From contig NC_050738.1 in the NCBI RefSeq assembly GCF_014529535.1, positions 7,234,140 to 7,298,139 on the forward strand: a stretch of DNA of 64,000 nucleotides, given 5' to 3'. Positions 33,635 to 45,500 of the stretch are shown in pieces; position 1 is the stretch's first letter; each line of letters begins with the position of its first letter. The position numbers were made by a program, and so were the translations under genes. The stretch comes from Bradysia coprophila (taxonomy: Eukaryota > Arthropoda > Insecta > Diptera > Sciaridae). Under the pieces are notes generated by a model. It did not search any database, was not told the DNA's origin, and saw only the letters and a program-made list of their open reading frames with translations.

Positions 33635-34519
33635 GTAAATATACCGGATCGTAGTTTCTGGGATACCCCGAATGCAATTGCACACAATCACTTCTCGTGG
33701 TTCACTGATGGATCAAAAAAGGACGATCTAACCGGGTCGGGAATATTTTGCCCTAGCATAGCTAAAGAAATATCCGTGTCACTAGGAAATTTTTTAACAG
33801 TATTCACTACAGAAATTACTGGAATCATGGAATGCTGCAGAGAAATAATTAATAACCACGAAGCTAATGTCTCACCCATAAATATTTGCTCAGACAGTCA
33901 AGGTGCAATTAAAGCGATTAGCGGCTTTAAATTTTCATCTTCAATAGTCCTTGAATGTCGCGATACTCTAGAAGAACTATCTGGAAAACACCAAGTGTCA
34001 CTTATTTGGGTTCCAGGGCACACGAATGTCGCTGGTAACGAAAAAGCAGATGAACTAGCAAGATTAGCTTCTAGTACACCTTTCATAGGACCTGAGCCAG
34101 CAATGGCCTTATCATTCTCAACACTTAATCGGCTCATTCTGAACAGTAAAACCAAAGAATTCAATAATTATTGGAATACCCTAGACTTTGCCAGACAGGC
34201 AAAAATATCGATCAGAATAAACAACAAAAATTCGAAATACTGCCTGTCACTCGATCGGAATAACCTCAGAAGACTTGCCGGCATACTTACAGGTCACAAT
34301 TCTCTAAAGAAACATCTCCACACAATTGGGGTGGCAGACGATCCACACTGCGAAAAGTGTGGTGAAATCGAAAGCACAGAACACTTTCTTTGCGAATGCC
34401 CAGCATACATTATGGCTCGATCACAGTATCTAGGTTCATACGTAACCAAGTACACCTCGATATGGAGTATCGCTCCATCAAACATCCTCAAATTTCTAAA
34501 CAAGACTAAAAGAATATAA
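33635..34519 (+). pseudogene. ORF2 C-terminal fragment: RNase H and zinc motif
   Basis: A frame of about 294 codons, open from the truncation point to the stop. An upstream start at 33560 belongs to flanking DNA and is not native. The RNase H catalytic set is complete: Asp in FTDGSK, Glu in GIMECC, Asp in CSDSQGA, then WVPGHTNVAGNEKADELA. Near the end, CEKCGEIESTEHFLCEC is the C-C-H-C motif usual at the ORF2 C-terminus. The endonuclease and reverse transcriptase domains are lost to truncation, so it cannot move itself. Confidence 0.85.
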
Positions 34520-34600
34520 ACGACCGTGGGTACGCACAACAGGCCCATCTGAGGCTTAGGTGCAGGCGTAAAAGCCACCCACTTATTCTATCTATCTATC
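33635..34600 (+). mobile_element. 5'-truncated non-LTR retrotransposon with RNase H
   Basis: A perfect 13-bp target duplication, TATACCCTTTAAA, lies at 33622-33634 and 34601-34613. The insert is the 3' 966 bp of an element: coding 3' end, short untranslated region and a TCTA-repeat tail (ATTCTATCTATCTATC). A Cys-rich RNase H ORF2 end of this sort belongs to I-group clades (I, LOA, R1-like). The sequence is still open to its stop, so the insertion is not old. Confidence 0.85.
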
Positions 34601-34613
34601 TATACCCTTTAAA

Positions 34614-35514
34614 TACGAATATCCGATTTCGACAAAGAATGGTAAAATGTGGGAAAAAGATCAAAGTTTCGGCAATGAAGGTTTATTGTTACACTGTTCT
34701 GCTGTTGTAACTTTTACGATCTCTAATTTAAAATAAAATAAAAAAAAAATTTGGGGTGTGATGATGCCTACAGCTCTGGTTATTCTCAACTAATTGTGTT
34801 GTTCAAAAGTTTGTTAATATTTTTTGCACTAACGAAAACTGAAATAGTTTGGTTGTAGCTTTCTAATTTGCTTCCACTAAACACTCTAACTTTTAAAACT
34901 ATTCCAATGAGTTGAAACTTGGAAAATACGTTTGAAATTTGCAAATCGTCTGTAGATTGCCAACAATTTACGAACTAAAGGCACAATGTAAACAACATAA
35001 TCTCAATTAAATCGACTGAATTTGAAACAACAACTCATGATTAGACATTGTGAACCTCTGACAGTAGTGTAGCATCCGAATGGTCTTCCGGTATAAAGTG
35101 ATTCAAATTAAGACATACGAAGAGATTAAGAAACATAAATTCTTGCAATGAGAGGAGAAAATTAATTTCCTTACTCAGGTAGGAGTGTTGTACTCCCAAC
35201 ATAAACACAATAAATTCGCGAATAAATCTAGTTGAAGCAATAAAGAACACAATAAACAAGTGATATATCTGCTGTGTATCTGAACAAATTCTCGTCTATA
35301 CAATGGGTATATCTTCACTCCGTGAATCTCTCAGTCTTGATATTGTAATGTATGGCACAAAACGGTGGAAAGTGAAAAATATTTATGAAACCACGAGCAT
35401 AAAACCATTTAATTTATTCGAAACAAGGTGTCAATTAAGGTAAAAGGTTTTTCATTGTGGTATATTACCTTGCTCTCTGTAGCAAGAACCGACTAAATTT
35501 GTTGTTGTTTGCAG
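34614..35514. other. Intergenic or intronic DNA
   Basis: Nothing identified; the last bases (GTTGTTGTTTGCAG) form an acceptor-like site. Confidence 0.4.
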
Positions 35515-35607
35515 CTAGCTTTGTGGGGGAGTTTAGTATGTCGACATCGATATCGAAATATATGCAAATTGCCATTGATTGTTTATAGGGAAAATGCTGC
35601 ACCTCAA
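35515..35607 (+). CDS. Possible 93-nt internal exon
   Basis: It is bounded by a good acceptor (TTGTTTGCAG) and a perfect donor (CAA|GTAAGT). One frame is open throughout, reading LALWGSLVCRHRYRNICK and ending YRENAAPQ; the length is a multiple of three. No partner exons or family known; chance pairing of sites is possible. Confidence 0.2.
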
Positions 35608-36569
35608 GTAAGTGGAATGCGAATTTCTATTCCCGAGTCATTATTATGCAAGATGAGAATTTCAGTTAAGTATAAAGGGAACATTTTGAACGAAATTTTA
35701 AATACTTTACACAATTGATGGGGGCCTGGGCTTTGTACAGAGCAAGTCAAATTTTATTAAAGAGCTTAAACCTTTCAAAGCATTTTTCAACACATTTTTA
35801 TACCTCGAAAAATGCTTGGAATGTTCCAAGAACCTGCGTTACGATCTGGTGATTAAATTAATTAAAAGAAATAAGTAAAAAACGACGCTTTTTCTTCGTA
35901 CAATTATAATGTTATGCGACAACTTAGAGTGTACGTATAACAGCCGAAAATGAATGTTATAATGTTAAGAAACCTTGGAAATTCCATTAGGAATGTTGCA
36001 TTTCATTTTAGCTCAATTCCCGTCAGCACTTAACGGAGCGGATAAATTTTACTCTATTGTAAAATTCGGTTCAAAGGTTAACATCTAAGACCCAGCCACT
36101 AACGAGAATTTTAAATTAGTGACATTACACATAAAATGTATGTCATACATTCCACTGATTGAGGCTGTATGTAGCAATGGCACTACTTTTCTGATCGGAT
36201 TTCGCCTGCGTTTTCGTTAGTTTTTGCTCACTTACTTATGAACTGTTGGTCGCACGTTGGGTGTGATTAAATGAAGAACGTTAGAGGAGGCGAGCATACG
36301 TGTTTCGTTCGGTTTGTTAAAGGAGGCGGATGTGCATGTGACGTTCTGTTTGTCAGAAGTTTTTCATTTTTTCATTTTTCTGCTGCTGCTGACCGTTTAC
36401 CTGTACTTGACCCGGAAATGGAAAACGCACAGGTTGGTTGGTTTGTTTAGATTATTATTGTTTTTGATTCGGAAATTCGTCGATTATTTGTGCTTTTTCT
36501 TTTTGTGCTTTTTCTTCGATTACTTGAACAATAAGCTTCTGTGTATGTACCTCTGAGTTAGGCCTTTCA
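35608..36569. other. Intergenic DNA
   Basis: No gene supported; a short frame at 36314-36556 rich in Phe/Leu is probably chance. Confidence 0.4.
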
Positions 36570-37246
36570 GAGCTTCAAAGCTTATTTCTGTTACCCCTAC
36601 GTGAAACTCTGAAACGAAGTTCAAGTAAGAGTTTTCATTGCTGTCTTGTGACGGGAACTACGGTAACAACTGATGATGGATAGTTCTATACTGTCCTTGG
36701 GCCTCCGCAGTTTTCCTGAGGCCGAAACAGCTTCTCTGCTTCTGTATGCTAAATCACTTTACGTGAAATGAAGAGCGTTGATGCTCTATCGAGGGAAAGG
36801 GAAGAGCACTGTTAAGCTCTGTTATGCACGGTTATGACTTTGATGTGTCCATTCAACCCCAGTGCGTTCTTGTAACGACAGGTAAAAAATGTGCGAAAGC
36901 ACTCACGGAAGCCTCGACGAAGGGGTGCTGACTAGGGTGTAGCGGTTTTTACAAAATTTCTTAGTTCGTTTGAGGCTCAGCCGGAAATCCACTCAGCTGG
37001 TCCATCTGACAGTGCTGACAGGAATTAAACTTAAATTAGACTAATTTAATAGTAGATTATTGACGACGGACATTAATACTTCTATTATACACATGACATG
37101 GCGAGGCTCGGGGACGAAATGATGGGGTACGACTGTAGAGCTACATACTATCGCCTACATTCAGAGAAGGTGATGAGATGCATGAGATGCAGAACACGAA
37201 CTATGTGGACACTATCAATAATTTAGGCTCCAAATTCAGTTCAAGT
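36570..37246. other. Less AT-rich segment of unknown nature, probably repeat-derived
   Basis: This stretch is visibly richer in G and C than its surroundings, with words such as AAGCCTCGACGAAGGGGTGC and GGCGAGGCTCGGGGACGAAA. It has no long frame and may be a fragment of another non-LTR element lying next to the one inserted at 37257. Confidence 0.3.
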
Positions 37247-37256
37247 AAACCTGAAC

Positions 37257-38435
37257 TTCTACCAACCTGTTGAACAAGCTGCTTTCAGATCTGGTTTCAG
37301 CACAAACGACCATTTGCAGGTGATGAGAACGCTTATTGAGAAGTGTCGTGAATACAACATCGACATAGTCTTGCTATTCATAGACTTCGAAAAAGCTTTC
37401 GATTCAGTGGAAACATGGTCGATATTGGACGCATTAGACGAATGTAGAGTAGACTCAAGGTACTCCAACACAATTCGATATGTGTACAAAAATGCTACTT
37501 CATGTATAAAACTTCATAAGAGCACGGAGAAATTCAGAATCGGCCGAGGTGTAAGGCAGGGTGACACTATTTCACCGAAATTATTCACGGCGATTCTGCA
37601 GAGTGTTTTTAGGAAGTTAAACTGGAGTAAAATGGGAATAAAGATAAATGGAGAGTACCTGGGCAATCTCCGCTTCGCTGATGACATTGTACCGATAGCA
37701 GCGAATATAGGTCAGGCTCAGCTTATGCTACAACAGTTAAGTGAAGAGGCAATCAAAGTTGGCCTCAAGATGAACTTATCGAAAACAAAAGTCATGACCA
37801 ACATCAGGGACGATAGAGAAATCAAAATTGGTGACACTGTCATTGAACGAGTCGACAGCTATGTATATCTAGGACATAAACTGAAGTTAGGTCTCGACAA
37901 CCAGGCTGCAGAAATAAGACGTAGGATTGGTCTTGCATGGGCAGCGTTCGGAAAACTCAGACTAATTTTCAAAAGCAAAATGAATAATAGTCTGAAACGC
38001 AAAGTTTTCGACACTTGTGTCCTTCCAGTGCTCACTTATGGAGCGGAAACGTTAACTTTAACGAAAGCATCCGAAGATAAATTGAAAGTGACACAAACAG
38101 CCATGGAACGGAGTATGCTTGGAATAACACTCAGAGACAGAATGACGAATCAATGGATTCGACAACAAACCAGGGTCGTTGATGTCATGGAAAGAATAGC
38201 ATCTCTGAAATGGAGCTGGGCGGGACATATTGCAAGAAGGACAGACGAACGTTGGACCAAAAAGATCATGAACTGGCGACCATATAAAAGACGAGCTATA
38301 GGTAGACCACCAGAGAGATGGACAAACGGAATTAAGAATATTGCAGGTACAAACTGGCAGCAAATGGCAATGGATCGTACGAAATGGAAAGAAGTTGGAG
38401 AGGCCTACATCCAGCAGTGGATAGAAACAGGCTGA
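37257..38435 (+). pseudogene. Reverse transcriptase fragment (392 codons, open)
   Basis: It starts FYQPVEQAAFRSGFSTNDHL at the truncation point and stays open to its stop. RT motifs: Asp in LFIDFEKAFDSVE (motif A), GVRQGDTISP (motif B), LRFADDIV (motif C, catalytic Asp pair), GLKMNLSKTKVM (motif D). The C-terminal part has HIARRTDERW and GRPPERWTNGIKNIAG. The endonuclease and fingers region upstream are missing. No internal stops, so truncation rather than decay inactivated it. Confidence 0.85.
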
Positions 38436-38455
38436 AAAAGAAGAAGAAGAAGAAG
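37257..38455 (+). mobile_element. 5'-truncated non-LTR retrotransposon, RTE-like
   Basis: The target duplication AAACCTGAAC (10 bp) is at 37247-37256 and 38456-38465. The insert opens directly in the reverse transcriptase frame and ends in a GAA-repeat tail after the stop. Microsatellite tails and the C-terminal GRPPERW..W..MAMDR..W block resemble RTE-type elements; the clade assignment is by eye. Confidence 0.8.
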
Positions 38456-38465
38456 AAACCTGAAC

Positions 38466-38839
38466 CAATACAGGCTCATATTGCACCTGTTCTGAGTATT
38501 ATTTTGTTGCATTCCAAGTTTAAGGGTGTCGAGTAAAATTTTGTTAGACATTGGTGGGGAAGTATAACACATCGCGTAAATTATTTTCTCTGTCTGTGTA
38601 TTCGAATAATTTCTATATAATATTCGTACACAGAAAACGTGCAGAATTTCATTTCCGTTGTAAGATAAAGTTGTGTGAATGTACGAATATAATTCTTATG
38701 TCCCAAATAAAATCATAATCTTACATCCAAAGGCCACTGTTGCTGATAAAACGTTATTTCAGTTTCAAAAGCAATTTTAGCGGAGAAACATTGTTCAGAA
38801 CTTGGAATTCCTTAACAATTTATCCATAGTGGCACGTAA
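38466..38839. other. Upstream region of the esterase-like gene
   Basis: AT-rich; an imperfect inverted repeat (TCTGTGTATTCGAATAAT with ATATTCGTACACAGA) lies around 38590-38635. No clear TATA or initiator. Confidence 0.35.
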
Positions 38840-41800
38840 ATGCAACGCGGAATTATGCACAATCTGCTTCAATTCATTTGTGTGCTTTTGATAATTATTT
38901 CAAATGTTTCCACGAAACGTGTCAAACGAATAGTCGGTGGAGTGACATCCTCACCACCTTTGCCCGATGATCCGGTGGTGTTCACAAAACTCTACAGTCG
39001 CAGTGCCAGGGTTGAGGGTTTTAGGTTTGTATTTTTTATTCAAAGAAAATGGTAAATGGTACATCACTTTTCAATTTTCATTTGCAATCAAAAACATGAA
39101 GGAATCCAGTGACTGGATTATACTCGTTTTTGGCATTAAGATATGCCGAGCCACCGGTGGGTGAAAATCGATTTTTGAGACCGAAATATCAGCGTTTGGA
39201 GGGTGACATCAATGCCACAATGTATGGTCCACCATGTCCACAGCCGGATCCACGTCGACGTGGCTACATTATTGGAAACGAAGACTGTTTACTGTTGAAT
39301 GTTTTTACTCCACAAATGCCCGATGAGACTACAGGACTGCCCGTGTTGGTGTTTATACACGGAGGGGGCTTTAGGTATTTCGAATAAACAATCTAATTCT
39401 ATGTGAGAACAAAAGATGACGTCGTCGTTCCTTCATTTTAGATTCGGATCAGCTAATCAATACGGGGTTTGAACATTTAAATTTTGCCTCGTGACACGTT
39501 CCATTAATGTCTCATTTGTGAAAAAGCCAGATCCACTCACAAGTAAGAAAATGATATTCGTACCCATCCAATACAGACTCGGAACACTAGGAATTATCGG
39601 CGATGGTACCACTGAATTTTCTGGCAATGTAGCCCTGTTTGATATGAATGCAGCAATACGATGGGTTAAGGAGTACATCTCGTTCTTTGGTGGTGATCCG
39701 AAGCAAATCACTATAATTGGTAATGCCAAAACAGAACGCTTTAGGATCAGGCTATTGTCTCAATAAAATACTTAATAGGTCATGGATCTGGTGCGGTTAG
39801 TGCAACACATTTATCTATGTCACCAATTTCAAGGGAACTTGTTAGTGGTGTGGTAGCAATGTCCGGCTCGGCATTTACTAAGAACATGATAGATGATAGT
39901 CCTGTACAATCTGTCCGGCAAATTGCTGAATTCAACCAATGTGGTTCAGCTAGAAATGAAACGGAAATACTGAAATGTTTAAGGGAACGCGACGTGATAG
40001 ACATTGTGAATCAAGATTCCAAAGTTCAAACGGAACGTTTACATGGACAAGCTTTACTGAAAGCTATGACTGGAGCCGCAGGTTTTGGACTTGTGGTTGA
40101 AAAGCCATACGACAATCGTGGTTTACCGTCAATCTTGGATGGTTTACCCGAAATGAAATTGAAGTCAGGTTTAATAAAGCAAATTCCATTGCTAACTGGT
40201 GTCACGAAACATGAAACGGCGAATGGATTCTTACTGAACCAAGTCCGTGACAATTTTTTATCTGCCACTGAATTTTTGAAAGTGATAAGTGGAGGTCTCA
40301 ATCTGGACAAAATCCTTCCGGCAAATTTACCGAAAATTAATTTACCTGGCTCAGGTAAAAAATTGTTTTGCTGTTATCTTGAAAGTATAATTGAAAGCCA
40401 ATTTAATTTAGGAAACGTATTGCAACTTGCCGACTATTTAAAAATTCCGGAGACACTAGACCCAGTCAAAATTGTGGCAAAGGTACGGTATCAAAGGATA
40501 TGAACTTTCAACATAAATTAATTTCAATTTCAATAGCTTACCGAGGCTACGACAGACATGCTGTTCAATCTTCCTGCATTTTTAACCGTTCAAGAATGGA
40601 GTAAATTTGCACCGTCATTTCTCTATAGTTTCGAATATTCAGGGCGTAATGCCAAGGGATCAGCTTTCTTGAACGGACTACCTGTAGTAGCCGGGAACAA
40701 TTCTATTGGAGATGAGCCTGCAGTCAGTCATGGTGATGATCTAGCGTATTTGTTTGATGTACGAGATTTAGATGGGAATCCAATTAATGAGGAGGTGAAA
40801 AAACAAATTCGCTAACTTGATTTTGTTGAAGAATGAACACTATGCTTCCAACATTCAGAGAGCTTTACATAAATTCCTTAAATAATTAACGAACAAACTT
40901 TTAAAAATATTTCCATGCAAAGCGACTCCGTATAAGCTTTTAGATTTATTGCTTTTTAAGAAAAAGTAGCACAAGATTTTACAGAGGGGTAAATAGCAAA
41001 AGATAATGGTGGGACATGCAAAAATATGAGAGAGCGCTTACAGTCACAGGCAGTGAAATTTCAGCATAAATTTGCTTCAGCTATTTTTCAGCTGATCCAC
41101 AACTACTTGTTTATAGGATTGAAGCAGATACACGCACTCGCATGGTAGTGAAGACCGTATAAAGCGGTATAAACAGCTTCGATTATTTGAGCGGTTCAGC
41201 TGTGAAACAGCTGAAGCAAATTCATGCTGATATTTCACTGCCTCTAACTGTATTTTTGGCAAATTGATTTTCTAAATTTTCCAAAATTTGGTGAAATTTT
41301 ACAATGTTTGTCATCAGGAAATTTGGCAGATCCTCGGGCAAATCTTGCCAAAGCTTGGTAGATTTTGGTAAATCTTATCAAATTATTGACCACCAATTTC
41401 CCTAAAATAGGTTCTTCGTGTTACATTCAAAACATCAAAATAGTATATTAGTACGTGGAGCTCACTTTCCATTGCTATTTGCCCCTCTGGCTTTACATTT
41501 TTGGTGGGTGGTGGAACACAACATTCTCCGTTTCAAAACGTTAAACAATTTAATGCGAAAACTCTTTTTATTTTTAGCCATTACATGCAGCTGATAAGGA
41601 AGTCAGAAACTCATTCACTGACCTTCTTTCGAATTTCGTACGATCTGGTGCGAATAAAGATAAGAACGAGAACAGTGGATTATTTTCATTGTTTCAGAGC
41701 GGCGGAGACTCGTTTATCAAAATTGGGAAAGAGGTGACACTGGAAAAAGATTTCAGGTAAAGACCTGATGAAATAAATTGCGCTCGTCAAACTAACCTGC

Positions 41801-42031
41801 GTTGTTGATAGAATATGCCAGTTGTCTCTATTCGGTGCTACAACAAAATCAATTGGAGCTGCAGCGTGCACTTTGTTAGTGGATGAATTATCTGCTCTGA
41901 ACCAAGCAACGACGAATGTAACGAAAGAACTTACCAAAACTTTAGGACTGGATGGGAAGTCATCAGTTTTGAATTTACTGGCTCCACCTAAATCACAGGG
42001 AACGCGACCTAATTCACTTCTTAAATTTTAG
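38840..42031 (+). CDS. Secreted cholinesterase-like protein lacking the catalytic serine
   Basis: Eight exons join in frame: 38840-39024, 39102-39374, 39442-39466, 39527-39719, 39779-40482, 40537-40794, 41578-41756, 41812-42031 (2037 nt, 678 residues). All introns have GT..AG ends; six are 54-77 nt and one is 783 nt. A signal peptide lies near residues 1-24 (an alternative Met6 gives a neater one). Carboxylesterase fold marks: FLALRYAEPPVGENRF, EDCLLLNVFTP, oxyanion loop HGGGF (148-152), FVPIQYRLGTLG, HGDDLAYLF. The nucleophile elbow reads GHGSG where enzymes have G-E-S-A-G, so residue 228 is Gly instead of Ser; acidic Glu371 and His525 remain. It is therefore probably a non-enzymatic adhesion or binding protein of the glutactin-like group. 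A short Ser/Thr-rich tail follows with no membrane anchor. The first intron's sites are the least certain. AATAAA at 42302. Confidence 0.85.
40982..41489. mobile_element. Inverted-repeat element in esterase intron 6, with a second one nested
   Basis: The outer termini CAGAGGGGTAAATAGCAA and TTGCTATTTGCCCCTCTG pair at all but one position. They bracket the TA-flanked element at 41041-41250. Together these explain why this intron is 783 nt while the others are below 80. Confidence 0.65.
41041..41250. mobile_element. Tc1/mariner-type MITE (nested)
   Basis: CAGTCACAGGCAGTGAAAT and ATTTCACTGCCTCTAACTG are inverted ends flanked by TA (41039-41040; 41251-41252); inner arms TTTGCTTCAGCT and AGCTGAAGCAAA continue the pairing. 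Confidence 0.7.
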
Positions 42032-42454
42032 TATCGTGATGATGAATTACTTTTATTGCATGTAAAAATGAGCCTAAATCAACACACAAAAATCCCACAC
42101 CACCGCAAAGCGACAGTATTTATCAACAACAATAATAGTACATCCACTTCATCCGTAACAAACGACACATTGCGGGGTGGTTGTTTTGGGATATATAAAA
42201 TTTCAATTATTTTAAGTGCTTTAATGAAAATTACACACGCAAAATGTTTAATTTTATGCTGAAAAGATTGTACCAGTCTTTCGCGTCAGTTTGTACCATG
42301 GAATAAAACTCGTGCACGGTTTTTATGATGACAACGAAGGTGAGTCGGTTTATAAATGAAATGACGAAAGCACAAAACTCTATATTTGCTAGTGGGTAAG
42401 TGGATCAGTACGGAATATTTGCGTAGATTATCATTTAAGTACCTTTACTGCCGG

Positions 42455-42558
42455 CCCTATGCGAAAGTTGACTATTACGTAGCATTATGCCCCCTGCGAA
42501 AATGATCCATTTCATGTGGACTATTTTCGTTTTCCTATGTGTCAACTTTCGCATGGGG
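42455..42558. repeat. Small hairpin repeat
   Basis: CCCTATGCGAAAGTTGAC at the left and GTCAACTTTCGCATGGGG at the right pair over about 18 bp; an inner copy of the CCC..TGCGAAAATGATCC word suggests a compound structure. Confidence 0.5.
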
Positions 42559-45500
42559 TAAGTAGTAAGCGATAGTACATTGGATGTTGCTACCTCGGCT
42601 GCTACGTACTTCATTACTTAAGAAATCGTTCAGTGATACTCACAAACTCACTCGTGTATTTTTAAGCAACTTGCTTCGTCAACTTTTTTTTTACAAGTGT
42701 AGTTGTTAACATCGCCTTCGGCTCGGACTTCCAAGCTCTACACTTGTCAAAAAGACAGTTACCGAAAATTGTTGCTTCAAAACACACGAACGAACTACTT
42801 TCGTAGCATCCACTTTACGAATCGACAAAGCATTCATTTCTAAAGTGCAATGTAAAACTTTAACTGAAGCCTTTCGTGCTGTGTCCTTCGAAACGAAGAT
42901 AATCAATGGCTGGATTGTATATCAAAACTGTAACAGCAGTCACGTATCGTATAGGTCATGTTGTGTTTTAGAGGCGCTTCAGGTTATTCGATCAATTCAG
43001 TCACGTGTCAGATGACCCTACAGCAACATCATGACAAACCTGTGAAAGTACTTTAATACCGAACGTGTTTATTTCGCCATTCAATGCATGTTCCGCAAAT
43101 ATAATAAACAAATTTGTGGTTTTTTGTATCGAAGCGTAAAATAATGCCTCAAACAGACGAACGTTTTCTATGATTTATGCAATAGCTTTAACTTAGCGTA
43201 GATGTCTGTTTATCTTAACTCGATACTTTTATCTTATTTGACAAGAACTCAAACGGCCAATGATTTATTTTGCAGAAAAAAATCACTTTTCCAATTTCTT
43301 CTGAAAAAAAGAGGAGTTTGAAAATGTCTTTTGGTTTCACGTTTATTTGTTCACATGTGAAGTGATGCTCGACATAGAGTAGATATAGATAGACGCTTTT
43401 CAATAAAGAAAACTTTTGTAACGTGCGTAGAATCTTCAAAAGTCTTGATTTTATTTAGGGGATCGAAACTTTGCATATTTGAAAACGTGAAATCAGTTTT
43501 GTGATTCAACCTACTTTTCCCATTCAATATAAAAGCTTAGACACATAAAAGTTTATTGTATATATATGAACTGTATCGCTCGAAAACAAACTTCAATCAA
43601 TTTGAACTTGCAATTTTCATTATAACTTTGAAATCTATCGAGAATTGAATGTAAGTTTGCCTGAACCTTTAATGAGATATTAATGCCAAACAGGGCCTAT
43701 TTTAAGAAATTCCTCCTAAGATTCCTCAAAATTCTCTAAAATTCCTGATTTTTGGTTTCTCTGAAATACTATCCGAACATAATAGATTTTGGCTCAAAAA
43801 CTAACAAAATAACTAAAAAGGCCATAAAACCACAGTAGGCACCATTAGAACTCTATTAGAGGATAACACAAATATGTTATCGGCAACGACTAGAAACATA
43901 AGCGATGAGGTCTGGCTACTGTTCTGTTATATATCAAAATGTATTTTACAAATATTGAAGTAATAGATTTTGTGTCAACCACTAGAAGACACTTTACAAA
44001 AACGAAGTAACAGATTTTACGATTTTGCATCTCAATACTAACAATAACTACAATAACCGATTTGACGAATATACTTCAGCGATATGTATATGGTTCCTGA
44101 AGGCACAGCACTGAACCAAGCACGAAAAAAGAATTTTCAAGAAGGGGCATCCTCGACGCAGTAGTGAAAATTTTTCTTACAAATTAAGTTTGAAAGGTTG
44201 GTATAATGCTATTTCGTCACAGTATTATTTAATGAGAAGAGGAGCCGATTTTCCCGTAGAGAAAAATCTGTTGATTCACTACTTTCACTGCTACGCTAAA
44301 AGGTTAGAGTCTGAAAAATATGATACATTTGACACCACTTGGGTAAAGATTGCTGATAAGTTTTCGATTTCGAGGATTTCGAGTCATTTCTTCGTTCCTT
44401 CTAATACCAAATCGCGACAATTGTAGTTGGGTAAATGGAAATTTGACACACCGATCGATGTATTACATAGTATCAGAATTTCTTGCTTCCTCTCGGAAGA
44501 TTGATATTTACATTTTATTTTCTTACAAAACTGCGCTTATTTCACACGAACCGCCATTCGACCAACCAAAAGCTGAATCTCATTTGAATTTATATGGTGC
44601 ATTTTCTCTACAACACAAGATTCAATGTTCCGTCAAGTTAAAAAAAGTCTTTACTTTTCCAGTACTACACAAGAACAAGAATAATTTCAAACTTTTTTTT
44701 TCTCAAACGTGTTAGCACAGCCTTTATGCAGACGTTATTTAAATAGAAAAAAAAATAGAAAGAAAATGAGAAGAAAAACCTTTAAACCTTTAAATGTTAT
44801 ATTTCTTTCACGACAAACTTCTGTATCGTACTCATACACAGACGCTGTCGTTATAACATGGATCAAGGATAAAATAAACAGTAAATAATTCTCATCGCTC
44901 AGTTTGCACGTATTGATTTGTTAAACATAAATTGCTGACTCTGGCAAAAAAACCACAATAAAACAAATTGAACCAATTTTCTCCGGTCATTGAAAAACAT
45001 TTTTCACATCCAACCGATAAACATCGGATATCCATCTATTCAAGTTCGGTTTGAATTACAGCTGAGATAATGATGTGTGACAGTCTAGATGGTACACCAA
45101 CTACTATAGTTCATCGAATGTATTCAATAAATTAGTAAATTTTACGTGTTTGTACACACAGTCCCAAGAATTTTATGTTAGAATTTGAAATGGAAACCAA
45201 ATATTTAATGGCTAGCAGTTGCTCCAATGACGCACAATGTGGTTTGAATAATTGAACTACTTGTGCATATTATATTTAAAAATTTTAACGACAAGCCAAC
45301 GCCTTTCGTATGTGGATGTGTAACTTATTCGTTTCGGTCGGAGGGATTTTTTGGAAAACGTTCCTACCGAAATTGGACGCATTCTGCAGCAGACTTTTTT
45401 ATAAGCGCCCTGAAATGTATTGGTCTCTAGAAGCCAAAACTACTGTGAAACAAATTTCTCGATGCTTGTGTGGCTAGTAGGAGTGTAGGAGATGATCAAA

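Noticed and set aside
39018..39109. Alternative first intron for the esterase gene (donor at 39018, acceptor at 39109)
   Set aside because: It also keeps frame, but the chosen sites (39025-39101) give the expected GFRNPVTGLYSFL sequence before the conserved esterase start.
44190..44715. Overlapping plus-strand frames suggesting a two-exon gene
   Set aside because: No splice sites join them and the sequences show no domain.
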